Origin: Haliotis asinina
Lineage: Eukaryota; Mollusca; Gastropoda; Lepetellida; Haliotidae
Assembly (NCBI RefSeq): GCF_037392515.1
Contig: NC_090290.1
Span: 36,992,753 to 37,056,752, forward strand
Length of the DNA: 64,000 nucleotides
Direction of reading: 5' to 3'
Shown here: one piece after another, positions 35,495-46,779 of the stretch
Numbering within the stretch: position 1 is the stretch's first letter
Layout of the letters: every line of letters starts with the position of its first letter
Translations under genes and position numbers: made by a program
Notes under the pieces: model-generated
Database searches by the model: none
What the model saw: only the letters and a program-made list of their open reading frames with translations
Told to the model about the DNA's origin: nothing

Positions 35495-37192
35495 GGCACC
35501 CGTGGCGAGCCACCTCCTCGTGGTGGGTGCTGGGTCACGCTAAGAGCTCGCCGACACCCCCGTAGTGGACCCGGGGGAATATTTGGTCCACCAACCCGTT
35601 TGCCGTGGGTTGCGGCCCTGTGTCGGTGGAGGAGGGGATCCTGGTGGTTGAGGGCAATGGGAGCAGGACCAATGTTCCTATTGCTCAACACACCACTTTG
35701 GCCCTTACTTCACCTAGACGGGTGGTAGAACTGGCCCAGTTCTATCAATCGGCTGGTCACGCCAAGCCCTGAGCTACAACTATTTCATGCTCAAAATTTA
35801 TGAAACTGGTAATTTGATTTTTCATGCTTGGCTCTTTGGAGATTGTAATTTGAAATTCATCATTTTATGTATGTTTTTGCCTAGAGTCGTATGCCCAGAA
35901 GGCGGTGGCTCATGGGCCAATCTGATGGAAATATTAATCTTTTGATTTTTCTACTGGAGTATATCATCCGGGTATCTTTGGTGCTGCAAGCTGGAGGCCC
36001 GCTTGCTTTAGCATTGTCCTTGTGATACTCCGTGGTGGGTGGGGAGCTCGGATGATGAACCATTTAAAACCAACTATGGCTTACGAAACCCCCATTAAAA
36101 AAGCAAAACGTCCACTGGACCCTGATGAAGATGATAATGAACACAGACCGACCCAATCAATTTACTACTGGCCACGCTTTATAGTGATCGAGACTCATAA
36201 GACACCACTAAAGTTGAACCCGTTTGCAGTATCCAAGGCTATTCAAGGCATTGCGGGTGATGTCAAAAATGTTAGACGCTTGCGTTCAGGAGCTCTTCTC
36301 ATTGAATGTAGTAAACGACAGCAAGCTACAAACCTGATGACAACTGAAATGTTGGTAGGAATTCCTGTATCAGTCTCAGCTCACAGGACGCTCAACACTA
36401 GCAAAGGCATAATTCGAGATCGTGATCAGGTGTTTGCGGACATGACGAAATTAGATATTGGGACAGAGATGAAAGATCAAGGTGTCATGCATGTCAAAAG
36501 GTTTACAACCCGGAAAAATAAAGAAACTGTTCCAACAAACACATACTTGTTTTCTTTTTCCTCGCCAACTGCTCCAAAATCTGTGAAAGCTGGATACTGT
36601 AACATCGCTGTTGATACCTATGTTCCTAACCCATTAAGGTGTTTTAAGTGCCAAAAATTTGGACATGGAGTGAATAGTTGTACATTGTCTGTCACGTGTG
36701 CTCACTGTGGTGAGCAGACACATACAACAGAAGATTGTATCAACAACTTTAAGAAATGCGTTAACTGCGCCGGAAGTCACTCGTCTTTCACAAAAGACTG
36801 TCCAGTTTGGAAACGGAACATGGAAATCAACAAAATCAAATATACTCAAAACATTAGCTTTGCAGATGCAAAAAAACTTGTCCAAAGATCAGACGTAACA
36901 GAAACTTATGCTTCTGTTACCCGAACATCGCCTTCGCCAACCGTGAATGTAATCAAGTCTTCTGTTTGCTGTCAAACCAACTTAACATGGATTAATACTG
37001 ACACTCCTCAGACTTTGCTACCCGAATCATCCACTCAAACTGCTGACGTACTTCCGGAGCCCATGGGTGTTCAGGATGTACCTTGTACACAGGAGAAATT
37101 ATCTCAGACAAATGCAAAACGGACGTCTCAATCCAATGTGAAAGAAACTGAGAAAAACAAGCTTAAATCTAGATGTGAATCTTCACAAAAGG
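35495..37192 (+). mobile_element. 5' head of an I-superfamily LINE (5' UTR and ORF1 only)
   Basis: Homologous to the start of the complete LINE at 37,193: same ggcaccc... beginning, same 'gatcctggtggttgagggca' and 'acacaccactt..gcccttac' blocks, then ORF1. It stops abruptly inside ORF1, where the second element's 5' UTR begins. Absence of the 3' half is unusual for LINE insertions, which normally lose the 5' end. Confidence 0.85.
36052..37192 (+). pseudogene. LINE ORF1 (nucleic-acid binding), 3'-truncated
   Basis: Starts MMNHLKPTMAYE.... After an N-terminal RNA-binding-like region come three Cys-rich knuckles at about residues 190-250: CFKCQKFGHGVNSC, CAHCGEQTHTTEDC and CVNCAGSHSSFTKDC. Then NISFADAKKLV. 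The frame runs on into the next element's 5' UTR and stops at 37,314, so the last ~40 residues are not native. It resembles the downstream ORF1 closely but with many substitutions, so the two come from different subfamilies. Confidence 0.8.
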
Positions 37193-37808
37193 GCACCCAT
37201 GAAGAGCCACCTCCTCGTGGTGGGTGCTGGGTAACGCTAAGTGCTCTTCTCCCGTGTGGACCCGGGACAGAATGTGTTCACAGCACCCCATTGCCTGTCG
37301 TAAGAGGCGACTAAATTGGGCAACCTGTTTGCCGTGGGTTGCGTCCCGTGTCAGTGGAGGACGGGATCCTGGTGGTTGAGGGCAGATGGGCTTTTAACTG
37401 CGTTTCATTTGCCCAACACACCACTTCGGCCCTTACTTCACCTAGACGGGTGGTTGAATGGACCCGATTCAACCAATCGGCTGGTCATGCCAAGCCCTGT
37501 GCATGAACTGTGTATGTGTCTTTGGCACAGATTTGATTTGAAATTGTTTTGAATTTCGGCTTTGGCACTACTGGTGATCTGTAAGTTTTGATTGTGAATT
37601 CTAATATGAACTTTGCCTAGAGTCTTATGCCAGAAGGCGATGGCTCATGGGCCAATCTGGTAGTTTAATTATTTATAATTCTTCTACTGGAGTATATCAT
37701 CCGGGTATCCTTGGTGCTGCAAGCTGGAGGCCCGCTTGCTTTAGCATTGTCCTTGTGATACTCCGTGGTGGGTGGGGAGCTCGGATGATGAACAATATGA
37801 CACCAACC

Positions 37809-39090
37809 ATGGCTTATGAAGTACCCCACAAAAAAAACAAAGCGTCCACTTGAAATTGATCCTGTTGATACTGACCACAGACCGTCTCTATCGATTGAGT
37901 ATTGGCCACGTTTCCTTGTTATTGAGACTCCGGACAAGACCCCATTAAAGCTGAACCCTTTTGCAGTATCTAAAGGCATTCAAAGTATTGCTGGGGATGT
38001 TAAGAACATTCGGCGCTTACGTTCGGGTGCGCTACTAGTTGAGTGCAGCAAGAAACAGCAAGCATCCAATCTGATGAGTATTGAATCTTTTGTGGGCATT
38101 CCGGTCACAGTCTCTGCTCACAAGACCTTGAACACTAGTAAAGGTATCATCAGAGATCGTGATCGATTGTTTGCTGACATGTCCGAACTTGATATAGCAT
38201 GTGAAATGAAAGATCAAGGTGTGCTATATGTGAAGCGCTTTTCAACCCGAAAAAACAATGAAACATTTCAAACTAATACCTATCTGTTTACTTTTTCATG
38301 TCCAAATGCTCCAAAATCAGTGAAGGCAGGCTATTGTAACATAGAAGTTGATACCTACATCCCCAACCCGCTCAGGTGTTTTAAATGCCAGAAATATGGA
38401 CATGGCGTGAATACTTGCACATTGTCTGTTGTGTGTGCTCACTGTGGTGAGCAGACACACACAACAGAAGATTGTGACAGTGATTTCAAAAAATGCACCA
38501 ACTGTTCAGGCAACCATTCATCTTCTTCGAAACAGTGTCCTATTTGGAAAGAGCAAATGGAGATAAACAGAATAAAGTTTACTCAAAATATCTCCTTTTC
38601 TGAGGCAAAAAAACTGGCTAAAAGGTCTGATCTTCCAGAAAGTTACGCTACAGTAGCAAAAACATCATCGGAGTCTACCTCAAAAATAACAAAATCATCC
38701 ACAGGATGCCAAACTACCTTGACTTGGATAAATTGCGATTCTCCACAGCTTTTATACCCTGCTATGTCATCTCAGACTGAGGAATCACTTCCTAGTACAT
38801 CAAAGTCGTCTTCTGATCACAAATCATCATCATCTCAGTCACACTCGAAATCTCAATCGACAGCTGATAATCAACAAACTGTGAAAGGTAAACCGAAGTC
38901 TAAGCCTGATGCTTCAAAACAACAAAGTGGCAGAGCTCCTAAAGGGTCACAAAATAAAATTCAGTTGTTTAATAGATATGGGTCTCTTGAAGACATGGAC
39001 GTTTCTGAAAACGCCCATTCTAGGGCACATAGCTTGTCGCCCTCCAAAAGAGTGCGGGGTAGATCCCCAATAAATCCCCCCAAAAGATAG
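37809..39090 (+). pseudogene. LINE ORF1, one frameshift
   Basis: The ATG at 37,809 (MAYEVP...) is in a different frame from the long open frame 37,816-39,090. The break is in the A8 run 37,830-37,837, which has one base too many. The product has the same knuckle series as the upstream ORF1 (CFKCQKYGHGVNTC, CAHCGEQTHTTEDC, CTNCSGNHSSSSKQC). It also has a Ser-rich linker and a basic C-terminus ending SPINPPKR. It would bind the element's RNA. Confidence 0.85.
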
Positions 39091-39092
39091 TT

Positions 39093-42000
39093 TATCCCAA
39101 TAATATTGTACAGTGGAACTGCAGAGGATTGAGGACAAATTTACATGAATTACAGCTATTAGTCCAGGATTTTACACCTTCAGCGATATGTCTCCAAGAG
39201 ACATACTTAAAACAAACAGATACATTTAACCTTCGTCATTTTAATGCATATCATTGTTTTTCACCTCCGGGTGATAGGGCCACTGGCGGATCATCCATTC
39301 TAGTCAAACAAAACGTTATTCAAAGCCCTGTTTCACTTAATACTAATATGCAGGCTGTTGCAGTGAGAATTACTTTACATGTAGCGTTTACGCTATGCTC
39401 TCTCTATATTTCACCATCTTCAGCTTTTGCCAAAACTGATCTGCAAGCTCTATATGATCAGCTCCCGAAGCCCTGTATTATAATGGGAGATTTAAATGGG
39501 CACAACCCACTCTGGGGTAGTGTAAATACAAACACTAAAGGTAAATTGTTGGAGGACTTTTGTTCTGACAATGATTTATGTATTTATAATGATGGTTCCA
39601 ACACATATTTACACCCTGGTACAGGGACTTATTCTGTTCTCGACTTGTCATTGACAAATTCCGAACTATTAAATGAATTCGAATGGTCAGTCCACGATGA
39701 CCTGTGTGGAAGTGACCATTTTCCTACTATATTAAAAGCTGTAACTCCATCCGATGTTCCTCCATCATCAAAAAAAATTTTAAAAAGGCTAACTGGGCTT
39801 TGTATGAAACACTGTGTGCTGAAAAACTTAAACCTGAACGTTTTATTGACGTTCCTGATGCTATTAAATGCTTTTCTGATGAACTGAATTCCATAGCTGA
39901 TGAGTGTATACCAAAGTCCTCTGTAGTTCCACACATAAGAAAACCATGGTTCAACGATGACTGCAAACAAGCTAGGAAGGCAAGGAAAAAAGCTGAACAT
40001 TATTTCCGTCGCCATCCTATGGTGCATAATTTAAATAAATTTAAAATTTTAAATGCTAAAGCACGGCGTACTTTTAAACAAAACAAACGCCAATCTTGGC
40101 AAAATTATGTGTCCAAAATAAATTCTCGGACACCCATGTCCAAGGTATGGAACATGGTCCAGAAAATAAAAGGTAAAGGTACTAAATCTACGGTCCATCA
40201 TCTTAAACATGGAGATCAATTACTTACTGATAAATCAGATATTGCTAATAAACTAGGTGAAACTCTTGCTAAACACTCTTCCTCTTCTAATTATGTACCA
40301 GAATTCCAGCAATATCAAAAACAAGAAGAAAAGAAAACTATTAATTTCAATTCTGATAATGGGGAAGATTATAATGAAACGTTTTCTATTCATGAACTCC
40401 ATACTGCTCTTGATCAAGCTCATGACACTGCTATAGGAGCTGATAACATACATTATCAACTCCTGAAGCACTTACCAGAATCCTGCCTAGAAACTCTTCT
40501 CAATATTTTTGATGATATTTGGACATCGGGTAACTTTCCTCCGTCATGGCGTGATGCCATAGTAGTACCAATACCTAAACCTGGACGTGATCATACGGAT
40601 CCGTCCAATTATCGACCTATTTCACTAACTAGCTGTGTTTGCAAGACCATGGAACGCATGATAAATAATCGACTTGTTTGGTACTTGGAAACAAATAATC
40701 TTATCACAGATATACAGTGTGGTTTCCGTAAAAACAGAAGTACTGTCGATCACTTAGTGCGTTTAGAATCATTTGTTAAAAACGCACTAATTAATAAACA
40801 ACATGCTGTGTCTATCTTTTTTGATCTTGAAAAAGCATATGACACAACCTGGAAACATGGTATTTTGAGGGATTTACATGACTTTGGTTTGCGAGGTCGT
40901 TTGCCTCAATTTATTGCCAACTTTTTAAATGACAGACAATTCCAGGTCCGTGTGGGTTCTACCCTGTCTGATCATTACAATCAGGATCAGGGTGTTCCAC
41001 AAGGTAGTATTTTGTCTGTCACTCTTTTTAGCATCAAGATCAACAGTTTATCAAAAGTTTTAAACGATTCAATTGATGGATCGCTTTTCGTGGATGATTT
41101 TAATATTTCTTGCCGAGGTAAAAATATGCATACTATTGAACGGCAACTGCAGTTGTGTTTAAACAAAATAAATAAATGGTGTCTTGAAAACGGCTTCAAA
41201 TTTTCGAAGTCCAAAACTAATTGTATACATTTTTGCAGAACATATAAGCCACATAAGGACCCTGAACTCTCTCTAGATGGCACTCCCATCAAAGTTGTAA
41301 AGGAGGCCAAGTTCTTGGGATTAATTTTTGACTCACATTTAACGTTTCTACCACATATCAAATCCCTCAAAACTAAATGCCTGAAGGCACTTGACTTGTT
41401 GAAAGTCGTTTCAAATTCTAAATGGGGAGGGGACCAAGCTACCCTCCTGCAACTTTATCGATCACTGATCCGGTCAAAACTTGATTATGGCTCCATTGTC
41501 TATGGTGGAGCCTGTAAAAGCAACCTGAAACTTTTAGATTCTGTTCACCATCAAGGTCTAAGAGTTTGTCTTGGCTCCTTTCGAACTTCACCTGTTGACA
41601 GCCTGTACGTTGAGGCTGATGAGCCATCTCTTGAGCAGCGACGTATCAAATTAGCTTTACAGTATGTAACAAAATTATATTCCAGTGAGTCAAACCCTGC
41701 ATATAACTGTGTCTTCAGTCCTCTGTGTGAGGACTTATACAATATGAAATCTTCGCTTGTACCGCCTCTTGGTTTAAGAATTAAACCATTTCTTGCTGCT
41801 GCCGGCATTGAGCTGGAAAATATAGCTCCTTCCCGTCTTCTCTCTTCTCCTCCTTGGCAGTTGGTTAGGCCCCAAGTGGACCTAACACTGACCACATTTA
41901 AAAAATCAGAAACTAATGACTTACAGTATAAACAAGAATATCATCAATTGAAACATAAATATAGCAGTTATAAATCCTTATTTACAGATGGGTCCAAGGA

Positions 42001-42775
42001 CGGTGGTGCAGTAGCTTGTGCCACTGTCATTGGATCCAGAACAATATCTTCTAGATTACCAGACAACAGTTCTATTTTTACCGCTGAAGCTAACGCCATA
42101 TTAACAGCTCTTAAATATATTCAAAGACACCCTAAACGTAAACAATATATAATCTATTCCGATTCTCTTTCTTGCCTTCAGGCTATTAAAAATAATTCTT
42201 GTAAACATCCACTTTTAATTGAAATTATTGAATTGTATAATACTCTTGCTACTGGCCAATACGACATCGTCTTCTGTTGGTTACCCAGCCACGTGGGCAT
42301 TTCTGGTAACGCAATGGCCGATCTTGCTGCCAAGGTGGCACTCAACAAATCTGTGACACCACTTCTTATTCCATACACTGATTATAAAGCTAACATTAGA
42401 TCTTATATCCGTGATCTGATGCAGAAGAAGTGGGACACCCAATTGGGTATAAATAAATTACTTGAGATAAAACCTTACATTGGTTATACCCACTTGGGTT
42501 GTCAGTCCAGATTTGAAGAGGTTATTTTAAGACGATGTCGTATTGGCCACACTAGATATACCCATTCATACCTGTTGAAAGGTGAGGATCCTCCGTTTTG
42601 CATCCCTTGTGATGAGAGAACCACGGTCAAGCATATCCTGCTTGACTGTGTTGAATTCTCCATCATAAGGGACAAATATTTCAATGTAAAAACAATTAAG
42701 GACCTTTTTAACACCGTAAGTTCTCATTTAATTCTTGGCTTTTTAAAAGAAATTGATTTCATCACTGAATTTTGA
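39093..42775 (+). pseudogene. LINE ORF2: endonuclease, reverse transcriptase, RNase H, CCHC; one frameshift
   Basis: The apurinic-type endonuclease (IVQWNCRGL, CLQET, GDLNGHNPLWG, LDLSLTNS, GSDHF) spans about 39,105-39,740. Frame then shifts at the A8 run 39,770-39,777. The RT follows with VVPIPKPGRDHTDPSNYRPI near 40,560, DLEKAYDTTW, GVPQGSILS and the catalytic LFVDD at about 41,085. RNase H runs about 41,980-42,340 with the set TDGS, EANA, YSDSLS, PSHVGI and MADLAA. A CIPCDERTTVKHILLDC knuckle lies near 42,600. The ORF2 frame overlaps the ORF1 end and has no ATG before the endonuclease, so its start is unclear. Confidence 0.88.
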
Positions 42776-43254
42776 TTATTATATTCTGTACATAGCTGCA
42801 TTTTAATTCATGGTAGTTTAGATTAGTAACTTGAATTGTTAGTGGCTGTACCCTCAAAGGGGGTTGAAGTACCGTAAAAGTATTGTCCTCCTGAGAGGGT
42901 ACGTAAGTCCATACACATTTCCTGTACGTTTAAACTTCCAGTGTTTTTAATCGTAGCATATGTGTATTTTTAATATTTGGCTAGATGGGACTAAATTGCT
43001 AACAGCTGAGGGCATGATGTAAATCCAACTAGGGTCCATGCAGGTAGCAAAGGTACTGTAAGTCCCCATGGCCCCTAGTATGGTGATCTACCTTCAGTTG
43101 TTAGCAATCTATAGCCGGATTTTATGTTGTATTGTCAGAATAGTGATATTAGTTTTATCTTTCCACGCTAGTTTTAATTCAAATTGTGATATTCTAGTTC
43201 TTTTACTGTCCTTCGCCGACAGATTTTATAATATACATATAATCCTTTTCTTTG

Positions 43255-43403
43255 TTAAATGTTCTCGTCACAATATGGCTGAAATATTGCTGATGTGACG
43301 TTAAATATTAACTCACTCACTCACTCACTCATTGTTGAATGTTCTCGTCACGATATGGCTGAGATATTGCCGATGTGACGTTAAGTATTAACTCACTCAC
43401 TCA
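43255..43403 (+). repeat. Duplicated LINE 3' terminus
   Basis: The last ~75 bp (gttctcgtcacratatggct ... gtgacgttaa.tattaactc plus ACTC repeats) occurs twice in tandem. Confidence 0.8.
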
Positions 43404-43414
43404 CTTTGCGCTTA

Positions 43415-43835
43415 TTAAGTGTATTTTTGTCACGTGCAATATGACTGATATAATATCAAGTCCGCCAAGCCTTTCTAGTGGCCGAGTCTCGTTTTGAAAT
43501 TTCCAGATTTCCATTTGTTAGAGCACGCTGCACGAGAGCACGCAGCGCGACAGGTTTACAAGATTCAAACGGAGCGTAGTGTTACAATATGGGGTTAGAC
43601 ATATGAATTAAAACTGATTAACATTTATATATCCGGTTAAAAGCATTCGTCCCAAAATAATTCTGGACTGGTTATTGTACTAAGGTACGCAATAGGACGG
43701 AACCCAGTCATCAGACCGTTGCGTAATCAATGGTTTGACTAGTTTGCCCACTAAGCTACCTCTCCGCCCCGCGTCATGTGACAAAAGCTTTTCGCAAGTA
43801 TGTACACAGTACACCTTCAAGTCGCCATTATTCTC
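43415..43835. other. Diverged homologue of 6,560-6,720, with a SINE head scrap
   Basis: Bases 43,680-43,775 retain a reverse tRNA-like head (agtttgcccactaagctacc). The right part matches the sequence left of the SCP2 gene end. No gene. Confidence 0.5.
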
Positions 43836-44290
43836 ATCATTACATCAAACTGCAACATATGTCATATTTGGGATTTCACTTTCTCAGTAAAGTACAAATT
43901 CTAGTACTTTTTTTCGGTTGAGTCCCATCCGGGATTCGAACCCGCACCCTCAGAGTCAGGCACCTAATCGCCAGCACACAAAGTCAGCCGCCTAGCCCGC
44001 TCAGCTGAAAGTCGCGGTGGCTGAGTCAGGCACCTAATCGCCAGCACACAAAGTCAGCCGCCTAGCCCGCTCAGCTGAAAGTCGCGGTGGCTGAGCGGGC
44101 TAGGCGGCTGACTTTGTGTGCTGGCGATTAGGTGCCTGACACTGAGGGTGCGGGTTCGAATCCCGGATGGGACTCAACCGAAAAAAAGTACTAGAATTTG
44201 TACTTTACTGAGAAAGTGAAATCCCAAATATGACATATGTTGCATTTGACCACTTTCTAAATGGCATCGTGTAATCATTACATCAAACTG
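43836..44290. mobile_element. Inverted-repeat SINE (tRNA-Leu/Ser-like head) with 17-bp TSD
   Basis: The right arm 44,090-44,243 is the reverse complement of 43,852-44,075, apart from an extra 70-bp tandem duplication in the left arm and one mismatch noticed. The 14-base loop is at 44,076-44,089. The right arm is a SINE with a tRNA-like head (ggtggctgagcgggctagg A-box, ggttcgaatcc B-box). Direct repeats atcattacatcaaactg at 43,836-43,852 and 44,274-44,290 flank the whole. The paralogous site at about 6,715-6,745 is empty. Confidence 0.88.
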
Positions 44291-44361
44291 ACTTTCACTT
44301 GATGTGCCTTTCCCGAAAAAAAACCACCACCACCAACAAAGGAGCGAGTACGCTTAGCACA

Positions 44362-44367
44362 TTTATT
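44362..44367 (-). terminator. Polyadenylation signal AATAAA of SCP5
   Basis: AATAAATGTG on the minus strand, about 100 nt after the SCP5 stop, conserved with SCP2 and SCP3. Confidence 0.65.
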
Positions 44368-44466
44368 CCAGACACAGAGCGCCATCAGGGCAGACAAACT
44401 GGGACTTCCGGGTCAACGTTGTGTCGTTGTGGTAGTTGCGTGTACTGCTTGTGGAAGGAATGTTGG

Positions 44467-46779
44467 CTAACGCTTCCCCGGCGGACCGTTGTTGCAACAA
44501 AATGCAGACGGATCTGGAACATGAATATACATATTCATATTATTGGGTTTTTTCTTTTGAAGGAACGAATAAGAATGTGCTGATTGAATTATAGGCAGTC
44601 GTAGAAACCATTATGGTAGCGGCGTTCAAATGGTTGTGAAGGCTAAGAATAGAGACCCGTGAAGGTCCGGGGTAGAATAGGCCTTCAGCAACCCATGCTT
44701 GCCACGGACTCGACTCTGCTTATCGTAAGAGGCGACTAAGAGGATCGGGTGGTCAGGTTCGGTGACTTGGTTGACACATGTCATCGGTTCCCAACTGCGC
44801 AGATGCTCATGTTGTTGATCACTGGATTGTCTGGTCCAGACTTGATTGTTTACAGACCACCGCCATATAGCTAGAATATTGCTGAGCGCGGCGTAAAACT
44901 AAACTCACTCACTCACTTAGAATAGGGTTGAGTATTTAAAATTATTCTAAAGGGCATTAGAATCTGTCATCAGCAACCGCAAGGGGGCGAATATCCGGAC
45001 TAGGCGGCCAGGCTCAATACCACTGTATCACTAGTTTGTCTGGTCCAAACGTGATTATTTACAGCCCGACGTCACATCTAGCCTGAGGACTGTGGCGTGG
45101 GGAGTTAAACACAGCAAAGCAAACCAAATCAAGTCCCGAAAAGTCCTAAAAGCCAGTATCAACTGCTCAGGCAATTGTGGGGCAATATCAAGTCAGAGAA
45201 AAATCTGTGACAGATGTGCAGTTCAACGAGACAGTCACGCTGCGAAGAGTGACAAGCATACAAACATAGGATAAATTGCATTTAATACTATGTCTATTCT
45301 ATTTCTAGACTGATGTCCAAATCAAAGGATTGTCTGGACTCAACTCAATCATTACAGACCGCTGGGACATTGCTGCGTTCCGAAACAAAGAAGCACACAA
45401 TAACTTATTTGAGTGGCATGTTATAAGGTGAGGCGTGGAACATAGAACAAGCTCAATGTATAACAACTTCGTGAGTGCAACGTTTCGATACAGATTCTTG
45501 TACCTTTGTCCAAACAATATTTCCCCCTGGACACAACAGAAACACTGACCATGCTATAGCTTAAATAATGACCTATTCCATTCGTAAATAGGCGCAGTGT
45601 ATTAAGATAATCATGCCTCACCTCCTCCCCCTGTTCCTCCTGTTCCAAAACAATGTCCATTTATGCATGGCACTCCTTCGTCACAAGGGGGCGAACACGT
45701 CGCGGAACCAACTGAAAAATGACGAAAATGATACCTTTCGGAAGAAATTAAGAATTTAGATTTAATGGGCTGAACAAGCAATTACCTTCCGTTTATATTT
45801 CCACCATCAGCGAAAACGGTTGCGACCACTGGCAGGGGTATAGCTACCATTATGACAAAAGCCCGGTCTTACACACGGTTGATGTTGAAGAGGTTGGGCA
45901 AGCCCTCATTACTTTCTAGGAGTTGTGGGGTAGCCTGGTGGTTAAAGCGTTCGCTCGTCCCGCCGAAGACCCAGGTTCGGTTCCCCACATGGGCACAATG
46001 CGTGAAGCCCATTTTCTGGTGTCCCTCGTCGTGATATTGCTGTAATATTGCTAAAAGCGGCGTAAAACTCACTCACTTACTCATTACTTTCTAAATACAA
46101 AGTTTCAACCTATCGGGTGAGTGATTGAGTTTAGTTTTACGCAGCAATATTCCAGCTATATGGCGGCGGTCCGTCTGTAATCGAGTCTGAACCAGACAAC
46201 CCAACAGCATGAACATCTGTGCAATTGGGAACCGATGCCATGTGTCAACCAAGTCAGCGAGCCAGACCACCAGATCCCATTAGTCGCCTCTTACGAGAAG
46301 CATAGTCGCCTTCTATGGCAAGCATGGGTTGCTGAGGACCTGATCTACCCTGGATCTTTCAACATATCGGGCTTACACGAAACAACTGTCTTACTACACG
46401 CCTGACTGGAGTACCACACTCAGCAATATTCCAGCTTAGTGACTATGGTCTGTAAGAAATCGAGTCCGAGACCAGACAATCCAGTGATCAACAGCATGAG
46501 TCAACCAAGTCAGCGAGCCTGACGACTCGATCCCGTTAGTGTCCTCTTACAACAAGCATGGGCTCCTGAAAACCAATGTTAATCCGGATCTTCGCGGGTC
46601 CCACATCCTTCACCTGATTGGAACCACGTTAATAAACACAATGACGATGCATATTCAACGAAATAGATATAAGGAAAGGAATCTGCTCATATGCCATGCT
46701 TACTCCCAAGCCAAGGAAACGCAGACCATGCCACTGATGCCGTCAACAGCAGCACAACTGTCAACAGCACCGCCCTCAT
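44467..46779 (-). CDS. SCP5: intact precursor of a small secreted six-Cys peptide ending Gly-Lys-Arg
   Basis: Coding exons are 46704-46779 (exon to 46792), 45622-45711 and 44467-44513: 213 nt, 70 residues plus stop. Exon 2 (MRAVLLTVVLLL...) is a signal peptide with cleavage likely after AWS or WSA. The 90-nt middle exon, phase 1-1, carries ATCSPPCDEGVPCINGHC and a Gly/Thr linker. The last exon reads DPSAFCCNNGPPGKR-stop. Cys spacing is C-x3-C-x6-C-x4-C-x14-CC. Terminal Gly-Lys-Arg is the classical signal for carboxypeptidase trimming and C-terminal amidation. Acceptors (attgcag, tttttcag, gttccag) and donors (GTAAGC, GTGAGG) are good. I know no matching family; neuropeptide, antimicrobial or other secreted effector are all possible. 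Prediction only, without transcript support. Confidence 0.65.
44657..44925 (+). mobile_element. SINE family B in the SCP5 last intron
   Basis: Near full length: gtgaaggtccggggtagaat to gcgcggcgtaaaac and (ACTC)n. Confidence 0.85.
45000..45125 (+). mobile_element. SINE family B fragment
   Basis: Diverged ttgtctggtccaaacgtgat...gtggcgtggggagttaaac stretch. Confidence 0.5.
45305..45375 (+). mobile_element. SINE family B fragment
   Basis: Short diverged match (ggattgtctgga, acagaccgc, gacattgctg). Confidence 0.35.
45927..46085 (+). mobile_element. SINE family A, full length, in SCP5 intron
   Basis: tRNA-like head with gtagcctggtggttaaagcg and aggttcggttcc. The body is acatgggcacaatgcgtgaa, the 3' end is gatattgctgtaatattgct, then (ACTC)n. 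Confidence 0.85.
46115..46372 (-). mobile_element. SINE family B, reverse copy
   Basis: Near full length, from gtgagtgattgagtttag to gaggacctgatctaccctgg. Confidence 0.85.
46410..46600 (-). mobile_element. SINE family B, second reverse copy with internal deletion
   Basis: agcaatattccagcttagtg ... gtcaaccaagtcagcgagcc ... caagcatgggct, lying head-to-tail with the previous copy. Confidence 0.75.

Larger units (their letters stand above)
37193..43403 (+). mobile_element. Near-complete I-superfamily LINE (Nimb/I-like)
   Basis: About 6.2 kb: 5' UTR 37,193-37,808, ORF1, ORF2 with endonuclease, RT, RNase H and CCHC, 3' UTR from 42,776, and an (ACTC)n tail. The RNase H domain places it in the I superfamily. 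Nimb, known from molluscs, is my best guess at the clade. Together with the upstream head it is flanked by the direct repeat ctttgcgctta at 35,484-35,494 and 43,404-43,414. Two single-base length changes, both in 8-A runs, are the only breaks I see. Confidence 0.9.

Noticed and set aside
39075-39090. Canonical -1 slippery heptamer (C6A4) linking LINE ORF1 and ORF2
   Set aside because: In the ORF1 frame the run does not fit X-XXY-YYZ; the idea stays open only as a general possibility.
43921-44175. Functional tRNA-Leu/Ser gene
   Set aside because: A and B boxes are good, but the arms belong to a SINE with a non-tRNA body and an inverted copy; acceptor pairing is poor.
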